Assembly (NCBI GenBank): GCA_023131935.1
Contig: JAGLYY010000030.1
Coordinates: 1 to 32,022 of the forward strand
DNA from: Spirochaetales bacterium
Lineage (GTDB): Bacteria; Spirochaetota; Spirochaetia; JAGLYY01
Reading direction: 5' to 3'
Length of the DNA stretch: 32,022 bases
The translations under genes and the position numbers were made by a program. Numbering within the stretch: the first letter of the stretch is position 1; every line of letters begins with the position of its first letter. Under the pieces are notes generated by a model that made no database searches, was not told the DNA's origin, and saw only the letters and a list, made by a program, of their open reading frames with translations. Positions 23,163 to 32,022 of the stretch are shown here, in pieces.

Positions 23163-23189
23163 GTTTATTATTGAAGGCAGAATTGAATT

Positions 23190-24131
23190 ATGAAACTTCC
23201 CAGGAGCCGTTATACCTTTTCTGCAAACCGAAAAGACCGTCGCCGAAGGATCTTCCGGACGATCATGTATAGCTGTTTAGCCCTGGCAGGAGTTATTGCG
23301 GGTATTGTTTTCATTCGCGCTCAGCCGTTGAGTCATTTGAGTGAAAAAAGTGATGATGACTACCATGCTCTCTGGGTTGACGAACAATATGCAAAAATAA
23401 TTGAAATCTCAGAAGAGGTGCTGTCGGAGGACCCTCTGGATTTAACCTCCCTTGTCCTGAATGGATTCGCGAATTTCTATCTTGGCACCGAGCAGTTTTC
23501 CCTTGAAGATAAAATACCTCTCTTTGATGAAGCTATTCTTTCGTTGAGAAAAGCCCTTGTAATAGGTGCAGGCCCTTTTTACGGAAAAGTTCAATACACC
23601 CTTGGGAAAGCGTACTTTCACAAGGGAAAATACTACCTTGATCTCGCGATATTATACCTTGAGGAATCTCTAAAAAAGGGGTATACAGGAGAAGATACAT
23701 TTAAGTATCTTGGGCTTATATATTCGGAACTTGGGAATTACGAAAGAGGAGTTGAATTCTTTCAAAAAGCTGTAGGGGATAATCCATCAGATATTCTTTA
23801 CCTGACCCTTGCTCAGAGCTATTACCAGCTTGAAGATTATGAGAAAGCTGAAGAATATCTTATTAAGACTTTGAATCGAAGACCAGATTTTACCATAGAG
23901 CAGAAAAGCCGATTTCTTCTCGGGAGGATTTATCTGGATCAGGACGAATACTTAAAAGCGGAAGATCAGTACAGTCTGATTTTGAAAATAAATCCGCAGT
24001 CAGCGGATGCTCATTACTATCTGGGGGAAATATTCAATAAGTTGAATGATATATTTAATGCTCGCGCGGAATGGAGAAAGGCATGGGAAATCGATCCCAA
24101 TCATCATGGAGCTTTGTTGAGACTTTATTAG
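23190..24131 (+). CDS. Membrane-anchored TPR protein
   Basis: The 313-residue protein has a basic N-terminus (KDRRRR) and one membrane segment at about 23-42, with the rest outside. About six tetratricopeptide repeats follow from about residue 60 to the end, for example TLGKAYFHKGKYYLDLAILY, YLGLIYSELGNYERGVEFFQ and YLGEIFNKLNDIFNARAEW. It lies 27 nt after rnpB and 18 nt before mreB, so it belongs to the rod-shape block; a scaffold role for the MreBCD/PBP2 machinery is inferred from position only. The ATG at 23190 has GAAGG 12 nt upstream. No catalytic motif is seen. Confidence 0.9.
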   Translation: MKLPRSRYTFSANRKDRRRRIFRTIMYSCLALAGVIAGIVFIRAQPLSHLSEKSDDDYHALWVDEQYAKIIEISEEVLSEDPLDLTSLVLNGFANFYLGTEQFSLEDKIPLFDEAILSLRKALVIGAGPFYGKVQYTLGKAYFHKGKYYLDLAILYLEESLKKGYTGEDTFKYLGLIYSELGNYERGVEFFQKAVGDNPSDILYLTLAQSYYQLEDYEKAEEYLIKTLNRRPDFTIEQKSRFLLGRIYLDQDEYLKAEDQYSLILKINPQSADAHYYLGEIFNKLNDIFNARAEWRKAWEIDPNHHGALLRLY

Positions 24132-24149
24132 AAGTATTGGAGGTTATTT

Positions 24150-25196
24150 ATGAGGGATGGACGTAAATTTTCTGACGCCTTTTCAACTGATATAGGCATA
24201 GATCTTGGGACATGCAACACCCTTATTTATATACGTGGGAAAGGGATTGTATTATCCGAACCTTCGGTTGTCGCTGTTGAACGTGGTACAAAAAAAGTTG
24301 TGGCCGTCGGAGAAGATGCGAAACGGATGCTCTGGAAAACTCCTGGGGATATTATTGCTATCCGTCCCTTGCGGGATGGGGTAATTGCCGACCTTGAGAC
24401 TACAGAAAAAATGATCCGTCATTTTATTGCAAAGGTCCTTCCAAGACGATGGTTCGTTAAACCCCGAATGGTAATTGGAGTTCCTACATGCATTACCGAG
24501 GTTGAGCGGAGAGCTGTTGAAGAATCTGCCTATAAAGCTGGGGCCCGGGAAGTTAAAGTAATCGAGGAATCCCTCGCGGCTGCCATTGGAGCTAATATCC
24601 CTATATTTGAACCAGCAGGCCATATGATATGTGATGTTGGGGGCGGTACAACCGAGATTTCTGTTATTTCTCTTGGAGGCATGGTTGTAACCAAGGCAAT
24701 TCGTCTTGGGGGCAGCGAGTTTGATGAAGCAATTATTAAACATGTCCGGAGTGTCCACAATTTAATTGTTGGTGAGCAAACCGCGGAAAACCTGAAGATT
24801 TCCATTGGAAACGCTTCTCCCGATAAAAAGATAGAGAAAATGGAGATTAAGGGGACCGATGCGATAACCGGCTTACCTCGAAGGCTTGAGATCGATTCGG
24901 TAGAAGTCCGGGAAGCTCTTCAAGAACCGATTAATGCGGTCATTGAGGAGATCAAGCGGACTCTTGGAGAAACGCCTCCTGAACTCGCCGCGGATATCGT
25001 TGAACGAGGTATAGTAATGACTGGAGGTGGTTCTCTATTAAAAGGACTGCAAAAACTTATCTCAAAGGAAACGGGAGTTCCGGTAATACTTGCGGAGGAT
25101 CCTATGCTCTGTGTTGCTAATGGAGCCGGCATGTACCATGAACATACCAAGGATATGATTAGCCACAAGACAATTTACAACAATATCAACGTGTAG
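24150..25196 (+). CDS. mreB: Rod-shape-determining protein MreB
   Basis: The 348-residue bacterial actin shows phosphate-binding loop 1 GIDLGTCNTLIY, the connect motif ICDVGGGTTEISVIS, the adenosine motif GIVMTGGGSLLKGL, and the family sequence EPSVVAVERGTKKVVAVGED. MreB forms membrane-associated filaments that orient cell-wall synthesis by PBP2 and RodA. ATG at 24150 has GGAGG upstream (spacing 7). It is followed after 4 nt by mreC. Length and motif spacing are normal. Confidence 0.98.
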   Translation: MRDGRKFSDAFSTDIGIDLGTCNTLIYIRGKGIVLSEPSVVAVERGTKKVVAVGEDAKRMLWKTPGDIIAIRPLRDGVIADLETTEKMIRHFIAKVLPRRWFVKPRMVIGVPTCITEVERRAVEESAYKAGAREVKVIEESLAAAIGANIPIFEPAGHMICDVGGGTTEISVISLGGMVVTKAIRLGGSEFDEAIIKHVRSVHNLIVGEQTAENLKISIGNASPDKKIEKMEIKGTDAITGLPRRLEIDSVEVREALQEPINAVIEEIKRTLGETPPELAADIVERGIVMTGGGSLLKGLQKLISKETGVPVILAEDPMLCVANGAGMYHEHTKDMISHKTIYNNINV

Positions 25197-25200
25197 ATGT

Positions 25201-26049
25201 ATGCAGGGCGTGAAAAACTTTTTCGCGAAACATCGAAGCGGCTCCACTCTTGGAGCCCTTCTTTGTATTAGCTTTATCATGATCATTATCTCCACCCAGA
25301 GTATCAATTTTCGTCCAAAACAAGTTGGGCTTTCAATATTCTCAACCTTACAAGTCGCCGTTTCCCGGACCGCGAGATTTTTTTCAGATACGGTAAATTC
25401 TATTTCTGAACTCAGAAAACTGAAAAGTGAGTATGAAGAGGTGCGGCGTAGACTGGAAGATTATGAAAACAGGGAGCGGGACTTTGTGGCCATAAGGCAG
25501 GAAAACGATCGGCTTACAGAATTACTGGGTTTTCAGAAACAGGTGAAGTATTCCCATGTTGCCGCGGAGGTAATCGCGAAGGACCCGGGTAATCTTTTCA
25601 GTACCCTTATCATCAATAAAGGAGCTCATAATGGTATCCGGAAAGATATGCCTGTAGTCGCATTTCAGGATGGTTTTCAGGGCCTTGTTGGTAAGATTGT
25701 TGAAGTTGGTCTCTTTTCTTCAGTTATGATGCCGATTTTTGACACCTCAAGTTATATTGGCGGGAGGATCCAGGGATCAAGATATGACGGTCTTGTAAAT
25801 GGTTCAGGAAAAGGGGTTGAACATATTTACATGAAATATGTAGAGAAACGTGCCCGCGAAGATATTCAATACGGTGATCTTGTAGTTACTTCAGGGATGC
25901 GTTCCCTCTATCCCCGGGACATTTATATCGGCCGCGTCAGAGCCATTGGAGCGAAAGAGTGGGAAACCTATCTCGAACTTGAGATAGAACCAATCATTGA
26001 TTTCTCCAGATTAGAATATGTTTTTGTGCTTGATGGAGGCGAAAAATGA
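25201..26049 (+). CDS. mreC: Rod-shape-determining protein MreC
   Basis: The 282-residue protein has an N-terminal membrane segment (about 18-35), a coiled coil (about 65-105, with LKSEYEEVRRRLEDYENRER) and the periplasmic beta domain of MreC (from about 115: VAAEVIAKDPGNLFSTLIIN, KDMPVVAFQDGFQGLVGKI). It bridges MreB and PBP2 in the elongasome. ATG at 25201 follows the mreB TAG closely; another ATG at 25197 is out of frame. It overlaps mreD by ATGA. Confidence 0.95.
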   Translation: MQGVKNFFAKHRSGSTLGALLCISFIMIIISTQSINFRPKQVGLSIFSTLQVAVSRTARFFSDTVNSISELRKLKSEYEEVRRRLEDYENRERDFVAIRQENDRLTELLGFQKQVKYSHVAAEVIAKDPGNLFSTLIINKGAHNGIRKDMPVVAFQDGFQGLVGKIVEVGLFSSVMMPIFDTSSYIGGRIQGSRYDGLVNGSGKGVEHIYMKYVEKRAREDIQYGDLVVTSGMRSLYPRDIYIGRVRAIGAKEWETYLELEIEPIIDFSRLEYVFVLDGGEK

Positions 26050-26555
26050 ATCAGGCAGGTTTTGTTTTTCATACACTTCTTATCGCTCTATCAGTTATCC
26101 TTCAGTCAACCTTACTGAGGGGAATGGTAATAAGGGGCGCTACTCCCGATATCGCTCTGATTATTCTTGTTTTTTCCGCTCATCACCTTGGAGAATTTCG
26201 ATCACTATTCTCAGGATTTATTTCCGGACTTATTGAAGACTTCCTCAGCCTGTCTCCCCTTGGATTTCATGCGTTTTTAAAGACCCTCATCGGTTATCTA
26301 AACGGTTTATTCAAAGGGAAAATCTTTTTCGATCCTATTTTCATTCCCATGATTGTTGTATTGATTGCGACTACTATTAAAGCAGGTCTTGGATTTCTAC
26401 TTCTCTCTCTTTTCAACCCTGCACAGGCAGCTGGTATTTTTCAGATCTCCTTCTGGATCGAACTTGGGATGAATGTTGTTCTCGCTCCCTTTATCTTCGC
26501 TCTTCTGAAACTCTTTCGGATATTGCGACCTACTGAGAAGGAAGGTTATCGATGA
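26046..26555 (+). CDS. mreD: Rod-shape-determining protein MreD
   Basis: The 169-residue protein is almost wholly hydrophobic, with about five to six membrane segments and the MreD pattern GATPDIALIILVFSAHHLGE followed by FSGFISGLIEDFLSLSPLGF. It is an integral membrane partner of MreC. Its ends overlap mreC (ATGA at 26046) and mrdA (ATGA at 26552), so expression is coupled. Sequence conservation in this family is low; position supports the call. Confidence 0.93.
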   Translation: MNQAGFVFHTLLIALSVILQSTLLRGMVIRGATPDIALIILVFSAHHLGEFRSLFSGFISGLIEDFLSLSPLGFHAFLKTLIGYLNGLFKGKIFFDPIFIPMIVVLIATTIKAGLGFLLLSLFNPAQAAGIFQISFWIELGMNVVLAPFIFALLKLFRILRPTEKEGYR

Positions 26556-28399
26556 GAACTGCTCCCGTTGGTGTATGGCAGGGGAGAATTATCTTTATAA
26601 TCGTCTTAGTCATTGTAACTTTTCTGGGTTATGGAACGTACATCTTCAGTCTTCAGGTCATAAACGCAACAGAGTATCAGCAGAAAGCACAACGGGTCGC
26701 CCGAAGGGTAATTCCAATTCCAGCTCAACGGGGGAAGATATATGACAGGTATGCTGAAGTTCCTCTTGTTATGAATATTCCCTCCTTCGCTGTTGATATC
26801 ATTCCCGCGGAAGTGCCTGATGCGGACCGAAATAGAGTATATTCAGATCTGGCGGAAATTCTTGGAATACAAACAGAGGATATCAGGAAAAGTATCCCAC
26901 AAAGATACCACCATCTTTATCAACCGGTAGAGGTTAAGAGCGGGGTCACTTTTGGAACAATCACTGAACTGGCCGAACGGATAAATGATTTTCCAGGAGT
27001 TACCTGGCATAACAAACCAATCCGAAAATATCTTGAAATTGGTCCAATCTCCCATATCCTTGGATACGTTGGGAGAATAACTACCGAAGAATTACAGATC
27101 CTGTATAACAAGGGCTATGATATCAATTCAGCCCTTGGTAAAAGCGGAATTGAGAAACAGTATGATGAAATATTGCGGGGAAAAGATGGAGAAAGATACA
27201 GGACTGTAGATGTCCGGGGACGGAGCGTAGTAGATTCTTCCTCTCTAGACGTTCCTCCGGTGAATGGGAAAAATCTCGTACTTACCATTGACAGCCGTAT
27301 CCAGGCTTTGAGTGAAAAGGCCCTTGGGGAGCGTATTGGCTCTGTGGTTGTACTTAAACCGGCAACTGGAGAGATCCTTGCCCTCGTTTCCTATCCATGG
27401 TTTGACCCGAATCAATTTTATACCGACAAAGCAAAAGAGGTTTTCACCAAATTATCCCTTGATCCCAGTTTCCCTTTTTTGAATAGAGCTATACAATCAA
27501 GTTATGCTCCTGCTTCAACTTTTAAAGTAATCATGACCACCGCTGTATTGGAGGAGGAGGTATTTCCTCTAAACAAAAGGGTAACCTGTACGGGGGAGCT
27601 TCCATACGGGGATAGGATTTTCCATTGCCATCGGAAAGCGGGACATGGAAGCCTGAACTTAGCCGAGGGCCTTGCTGAGTCGTGTAATATATTTTTCTGG
27701 ACAATGGGAAGCGAATATCTGGGAGTTGAAAGGATAACCGAATATGCCCGCCGTTTTGGTCTTGGGGTTCGATCGGGAATTGATATCCCGGGAGAGATTA
27801 AAGGACTGGTACCGAGTCCCCAATGGAAAGAGATTCAGTACAATGTGAAGTGGGTTGGGGGAGACACCATGAACATATCAATCGGTCAGGGTGATCTTCT
27901 CGTATCCCCGATACAGATGGCGAATATGGTTGCTATGGTAGTAAATAGTGGCATCACTTTTGTTCCACACATTCTTAAAGAGGTGAGAGATCCTGTTTCC
28001 GGCGAAGTCCTTGAAACTGTAGAGCCAAAGGTTCTTCAGACTTCAAGCATCAGAAAAGAAACCTTCAAAACGGTACAGGATTATATGAGGGGTGTAGTAA
28101 GCAATGGTACTGCCCGTGTAGTAATCACAACAAAAGCTGTTGATGTGGCCGCGAAGACCGGTACCGGCGAGGTGGGTAGAAACCAGACAGAACAATGGAG
28201 CTCATGGTTTGCGTCCTATGCACCATATAAAACCGACGATCCTGATGAGCAGGTTGTTGTGGCGGTGAATGTAGAGGGAACAAATGAGTGGGAATGGTGG
28301 GCTCCAAAGGCCGCAAACATTATTTTCCAGGGCATTTTTGCAAATCAGACCTATGAAGAGGCTGTGGATGCCTTGAATCTCTGGTACTTAAGAAATTGA
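26552..28399 (+). CDS. mrdA: Penicillin-binding protein 2 (elongation transpeptidase)
   Basis: The 615-residue class B PBP has one N-terminal membrane segment (about 11-33), a dimerisation/pedestal domain (PAQRGKIYDRYAEVPLVMN; GKSGIEKQYDEILRGKDGER) and a transpeptidase domain. The active-site motifs are complete: S322xxK325 (SYAPASTFKVIM), S377-C378-N379 (ESCNIFFW) and K535-T536-G537 (AAKTGTGEVG). It cross-links new wall in the elongasome with RodA and MreBCD. The SCN in place of SxN with Asp/Asn in other classes is normal for PBP2. A GTNEWEWWAPK patch near the C-terminus is rich in aromatics. ATG overlaps the mreD stop; rodA follows 14 nt later. Confidence 0.97.
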   Translation: MRTAPVGVWQGRIIFIIVLVIVTFLGYGTYIFSLQVINATEYQQKAQRVARRVIPIPAQRGKIYDRYAEVPLVMNIPSFAVDIIPAEVPDADRNRVYSDLAEILGIQTEDIRKSIPQRYHHLYQPVEVKSGVTFGTITELAERINDFPGVTWHNKPIRKYLEIGPISHILGYVGRITTEELQILYNKGYDINSALGKSGIEKQYDEILRGKDGERYRTVDVRGRSVVDSSSLDVPPVNGKNLVLTIDSRIQALSEKALGERIGSVVVLKPATGEILALVSYPWFDPNQFYTDKAKEVFTKLSLDPSFPFLNRAIQSSYAPASTFKVIMTTAVLEEEVFPLNKRVTCTGELPYGDRIFHCHRKAGHGSLNLAEGLAESCNIFFWTMGSEYLGVERITEYARRFGLGVRSGIDIPGEIKGLVPSPQWKEIQYNVKWVGGDTMNISIGQGDLLVSPIQMANMVAMVVNSGITFVPHILKEVRDPVSGEVLETVEPKVLQTSSIRKETFKTVQDYMRGVVSNGTARVVITTKAVDVAAKTGTGEVGRNQTEQWSSWFASYAPYKTDDPDEQVVVAVNVEGTNEWEWWAPKAANIIFQGIFANQTYEEAVDALNLWYLRN

Positions 28400-28413
28400 A
28401 TTAGGAGCATCTG

Positions 28414-29718
28414 GTGAGGAATAGACTTTTCTTTGATTTTCCCCTGTTAATCTCCACAGCATCCCTGATGATAATTGGAATTCTTTTTATCTATTCGAGC
28501 GGAGTGACATCGGATGGATGGGTTTTTTCAAATGAATATATAAAGCAAATCATCTGGGCTTTTCTGGGTCTGGGAATTCTTACAGCCCTCCTTTTTTTCG
28601 ATTACAACCGCTATCGGGACCTGTCCTCGAGTCTTTATATCGGGTTTATCCTCTTACTCGTTATTACCCTCCTTATTGGCAAGCGGGTTAATGGTGCCCG
28701 TTCATGGCTGGGTGTCTTCGATTTTGGGATTCAGCCATCTGAATTTACAAAGATTGCTACGATGCTCTTTCTCGCCCATTTTCTGGAAAGTCGGAAAAAT
28801 TCTATTCAAAAATTATCTACATTCAGTATAAGCCTGGGTATTGTTATGTTACCGGTTCTGCTTATCCTAATTCAACCCGATATGGGGACTGCCCTTGTTT
28901 ACCTTCCCATTTTTTTTGTGATGACCCTGGTGGCTGGAGCAAGATTAAGGTATATACTATTTCTCTTCATTGCGGGGATGCTTACAATTTTCATGAGTAT
29001 ATTTCCAGCTTACACTGAAATGCTCCTGCATCGTGATCTTGTTTTTAATGATATAATCAGTAATCCTCAATATATCATGATAGATATTGTTGCCCTTTCT
29101 ATTATTGGTATTATTGCATTCATAGGATACCGGTGGTTAAAAAAAGGCTATTATTACTGGATTATTTATTCGTTGTTGATACTCATATCCAGTTTGTTAG
29201 GGTCCGTTCTTGTCCGAATGGTGCTGAAAGATTATCAGATGACAAGGCTTATCGTCTTTCTCGATCCTGGTGTTGATCCCCAGGGCGCGGGCTGGAATGT
29301 AATACAATCAATTACAGCTGTAGGATCCGGTGGTTTTTCTGGAAAGGGTTTTCTTCAAGGTACTCAGAGTCATTACCGGTTTCTTCCCCAGCAAAGTACT
29401 GACTTCATTTTTTCGATAATCGCAGAGGAGTGGGGATTCCTTGGAAGCATTATTATTCTTCTCCTTTATGGAATAATTCTTATAAGGGGAATGTTTATCC
29501 TTCTGCACTCTAAAGACACCTTTGGGGTTTATGTAGGCTCCGGAATCGTCGCGATGATTTTCTTCCATGTAATTATCAATATTGGCATGGCAATAGGTAT
29601 TATGCCTGTTACCGGTATTCCGCTCATGTTTTTGTCTTACGGCGGGTCATCCCTGTGGACTGGTTTGATTGGGGTAGGTTTGCTATTAAATATCCATCTC
29701 CGCCGTTATTCTTATTAA
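28414..29718 (+). CDS. rodA: RodA peptidoglycan glycosyltransferase (SEDS family)
   Basis: The 434-residue polytopic protein shows about ten membrane segments and SEDS motifs: NGARSWLGVFDFGIQPSEFTK, LILIQPDMGTALVY, and the C-terminal GIMPVTGIPLMFLSYGGSSL. SEDS proteins polymerise lipid II together with a class B PBP, here PBP2 immediately upstream. The start is GTG at 28414 with AGGAG six bases before it. About 50 extra residues lie in the central region (about 190-260) compared with short RodA proteins. Confidence 0.96.
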   Translation: MRNRLFFDFPLLISTASLMIIGILFIYSSGVTSDGWVFSNEYIKQIIWAFLGLGILTALLFFDYNRYRDLSSSLYIGFILLLVITLLIGKRVNGARSWLGVFDFGIQPSEFTKIATMLFLAHFLESRKNSIQKLSTFSISLGIVMLPVLLILIQPDMGTALVYLPIFFVMTLVAGARLRYILFLFIAGMLTIFMSIFPAYTEMLLHRDLVFNDIISNPQYIMIDIVALSIIGIIAFIGYRWLKKGYYYWIIYSLLILISSLLGSVLVRMVLKDYQMTRLIVFLDPGVDPQGAGWNVIQSITAVGSGGFSGKGFLQGTQSHYRFLPQQSTDFIFSIIAEEWGFLGSIIILLLYGIILIRGMFILLHSKDTFGVYVGSGIVAMIFFHVIINIGMAIGIMPVTGIPLMFLSYGGSSLWTGLIGVGLLLNIHLRRYSY

Positions 29719-29739
29719 TGATTAGGAACTGGTTAATTT

Positions 29740-32022
29740 ATGAATCATATCATTCCGGAACAGGACCTCCACAGTGTCCTCTATCAGGTAAAAAACCCAG
29801 TGCGTTATGTTGGAGGAGAATTCGGGTCTATCAGTAAAAGGAATAGCCAGTCCCTGCAGTTTGTACTTTCCTTCCCCGATCTTTATGAGATCGGAATGTC
29901 TAATACCGCAATAAAACTGCTTTACAGAGATATTAATGAAATACCGGGGATTAATTGCGAACGTGTTTTTGCTCCAGCACCCGATTTTGAAGAAGCACTA
30001 AGGATGAGGTCCTTACCCCTTTATACGCTCGAAACGGGGATACCCCTTTCAGAGTGTGATATCCTGGGATTTAGCATTGGATATGAGCTTTCAGCTACGA
30101 ATATACTAACAATTCTTGATCTGGGTGAGATTCCTGTGTTCCGAAAAGACCGCAGTGGTAATGATCCGATTGTGATAGCAGGCGGTCCAGCGGTTACAAA
30201 CCCGCTTCCCTTTAGTGATTTTCTTGACGGAGTATTCATTGGAGAGATTGAAGGGGATTTTTACCAGGTATTACAGAAAGCCGCAGAAATAAAAAAAGGC
30301 GGGGGCGGTCGGAAGGATATTCTCAATCATCTTTCCACCAGTACCGCTTTTTGGACGCCGGAAGGAGATAACAGGGTTAAACGTGACCTGTGGAACGGTT
30401 TTCACCTTGGAAAATCTCAACGTCCAATTCTTGTCCCCTCCTTTAAAACCGTGCAGGACCATGGGGTGGTTGAGATAATGCGTGGTTGTCCAACCGGCTG
30501 CCGGTTTTGTCATGCCGGGATGTTTTATCGACCTTACCGTCAGAAAGGCTTTGCTCAAATAATCGAAGAGGTGGATTTTCTGGTATACAACTGCGGATAT
30601 CGGGAAATAACTCTCTCTTCCCTCTCAACTGGGGATTATCAGAATGTAGATAAACTTGTGCGGTTGCTGAACCACAGGTATTCAGAAGAGGGAGTTTCTT
30701 TTTCTTTACCTTCTCTGCGGGTAGATTCCTTTACCCTGCCTCTACTTGCGGAAGTCAGCCGTGTTCGAAAAAGCGGTTTAACCTTTGCGGTTGAAACCCC
30801 CCGAAGCTCATGGCAGCGTGGAATAAATAAAGAAGTCTCCATTGAACAAACAATTGAAATCCTCAGAGAAGCAAAGACTATGGGCTGGCGAGTTGCAAAG
30901 TTTTATTTTATGCTTGGTTTGCCTGTATCAAAAGGGGAAGATGAAGTTGATTATATTCTCGATTTTCTCTTCGAAACGTGGCGTAAAACAAAAATCCAAT
31001 TGAATGTAAATATTGGAACCTTCATACCGAAACCGCACACCTCTTTTCAATGGGCAGAGCAGCTTACCGAGCAGGTTTCACTTGATAGAATCATGAGACT
31101 GAAATCCGGTGTAAAAGGAAAACCTATTAAAGTAGGTTATCATGGCCCTTTTTCCTCCTATCTTGAAGGAGTCATATCACGCGGGGATGAACGCGTTGGA
31201 AAGTTGATATATAACGCATGGCGGAGGGGTGCCCGTTTAGATGCCTGGGATGATTATCTGAAACGGGATGATTGGAAAGAGGTATTAGCCTCCGCATCAT
31301 GGGATGTTGAAAAAGAGACCTGCCGGGAACGGAATACCGAAGAGAAATTACCCTGGGACCGAATCACTTTAGGAGTAACCAGAACTTTTTTACAAAGGGA
31401 ATATAAACGATCTTTATCTTCTGAAATGACACCACACTGCTTACCTGAATGTAATCACCATTGTGGAGTCTGCTCTTCGGAAAACAGGGTAGTCGAATCA
31501 GTTGAAAAAGATACTATTGAAAAAGAAACTGCCGGTAAGGGTGATTCTCCTGACAGATGGTGGAGGATCCTCTTTGCTTTTGAAAAAAAGGGGAAAGCAG
31601 TCTACCTGTCTCATATCAGCCTGATGGGTGTTATTGAGCGCTCGCTGCTCAGGGCAGGAGTAAAGGTTCGGTATTCAAAGGGATTTAACCCGAAACCGAA
31701 ACTGGAATTTGCTCAGCCTCTGTCACTTGGGATTGGATCGATAGGTGAAGTTGCTGCAATTGAAATCATAAACTTTCAGGAAGTAAAAATATTTATTTCC
31801 AGGATGAACGAAAATCTTCCTTCGGGACTCAAGATAACAAGAGCAGCTATCAATGAACGAACAGCCGGCGGGCGCAAGCCAAAATCTCTCATGGCTCTCT
31901 ATGGAGGGGCAATTTATCAGGTTTTCCCTAGCAGGGAAAACGGAGAGACCGATTTGAAAGAAAAAATTGAAAAGGCACTGAAAGAACAGGACTACTTTGG
32001 TTCAGTTAAGGTGACGGAAGAA
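29740..32022 (+). CDS. B12-binding-type radical SAM protein fused to DUF2344 (cut by right edge)
   Basis: The 761 visible codons run open to the window end. The N-terminal half resembles the TIGR03960 family: a cobalamin-binding-like domain (about 1-190, with DPIVIAGGPAVTNPLPFSDF) and then a radical SAM core with the 4Fe-4S motif MRGCPTGCRFC (C250, C254, C257). A second cysteine cluster, HCLPECNHHCGVC, is near 567-579. From about residue 610 a TIGR03936/DUF2344 domain begins (AVYLSHISLMGVIERSLLRA, YSKGFNPKPKLEFAQPLSLG). Many bacteria encode these two as separate neighbouring genes; here they are one chain. Substrate unknown. ATG at 29740 has a weak GGAA 12 nt upstream; 21 nt separate it from rodA. 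Confidence 0.9.
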   Translation, partial: MNHIIPEQDLHSVLYQVKNPVRYVGGEFGSISKRNSQSLQFVLSFPDLYEIGMSNTAIKLLYRDINEIPGINCERVFAPAPDFEEALRMRSLPLYTLETGIPLSECDILGFSIGYELSATNILTILDLGEIPVFRKDRSGNDPIVIAGGPAVTNPLPFSDFLDGVFIGEIEGDFYQVLQKAAEIKKGGGGRKDILNHLSTSTAFWTPEGDNRVKRDLWNGFHLGKSQRPILVPSFKTVQDHGVVEIMRGCPTGCRFCHAGMFYRPYRQKGFAQIIEEVDFLVYNCGYREITLSSLSTGDYQNVDKLVRLLNHRYSEEGVSFSLPSLRVDSFTLPLLAEVSRVRKSGLTFAVETPRSSWQRGINKEVSIEQTIEILREAKTMGWRVAKFYFMLGLPVSKGEDEVDYILDFLFETWRKTKIQLNVNIGTFIPKPHTSFQWAEQLTEQVSLDRIMRLKSGVKGKPIKVGYHGPFSSYLEGVISRGDERVGKLIYNAWRRGARLDAWDDYLKRDDWKEVLASASWDVEKETCRERNTEEKLPWDRITLGVTRTFLQREYKRSLSSEMTPHCLPECNHHCGVCSSENRVVESVEKDTIEKETAGKGDSPDRWWRILFAFEKKGKAVYLSHISLMGVIERSLLRAGVKVRYSKGFNPKPKLEFAQPLSLGIGSIGEVAAIEIINFQEVKIFISRMNENLPSGLKITRAAINERTAGGRKPKSLMALYGGAIYQVFPSRENGETDLKEKIEKALKEQDYFGSVKVTEE

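Noticed and set aside
24252..24758. 168-codon minus-strand ORF inside mreB
   Set aside because: Lies wholly antisense to a strongly conserved gene; no family resemblance.
1..32022. CRISPR array or insertion sequence
   Set aside because: No regularly spaced repeats and no transposase-like reading frame were seen.

Overview
The window looks like chromosomal DNA of a free-living or host-associated spirochaete (Treponema/Spirochaeta-like). The inference rests on several features. The rod and division cluster has the order dnaG, rpoD, zinc-ribbon protein, rnpB, TPR protein, mreBCD, pbp2, rodA, which I recall from treponemes. There is a lipoprotein with a spirochaete-style lipobox (LSSC). There is an OmpA-type domain whose usual diaminopimelate-binding Asp is Asn. 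There are also PEGA-like and FlgD-repeat surface proteins. No 16S rRNA is present, so the assignment is an inference.

Layout. Bases 1-7386 run on the minus strand. They hold the N-terminal part of a PBP1A-type glycosyltransferase (cut by the left edge), then, reading upstream, a cell-envelope operon: PHP phosphoesterase, mlaE permease, mlaF ATPase, mlaD MCE protein, TPR lipoprotein, LysM/M23 endopeptidase and PEGA-like protein, closed by a clean terminator at 853-883. Bases 7573-9206 (plus) hold two adjacent cyclic-nucleotide-binding-fold genes, one with TPRs and one with a Crp-type HTH. Bases 9207-11610 are a small accessory stretch between two functions typical of chromosome backbones (tRNA-Thr(CGT) and tRNA-Tyr(GTA)). 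This stretch contains a long imperfect palindrome, a small unknown ORF overlapping a retropepsin-like aspartic protease, and a MntA/HepT toxin-antitoxin pair.

From 11789 to the right edge everything is on the plus strand and tightly packed: YkgJ-type Cys-cluster protein, metallo-beta-lactamase-fold hydrolase, a 65-aa coupled protein, a 1332-aa outer-membrane/FlgD-repeat/OmpA protein, mltG, dnaG, rpoD, zinc-ribbon coiled-coil protein, rnpB, TPR membrane protein, mreB, mreC, mreD, mrdA (PBP2), rodA, and a fused B12-type radical SAM/DUF2344 protein cut by the right edge.

How it works together. Most genes serve the envelope: lipid transport (Mla), peptidoglycan synthesis (PBP1A, PBP2, RodA), trimming (M23, MltG), shape (MreBCD) and wall anchoring (OmpA domain). 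They are co-located with primer synthesis (DnaG), housekeeping sigma factor and RNase P. The features most worth a second look are three promoters whose -10 lies exactly 6 nt before a Shine-Dalgarno-less ATG (likely leaderless mRNAs), a G9 tract inside a coding region, the alternating A-B repeat architecture of the giant protein, and the retropepsin gene pair.
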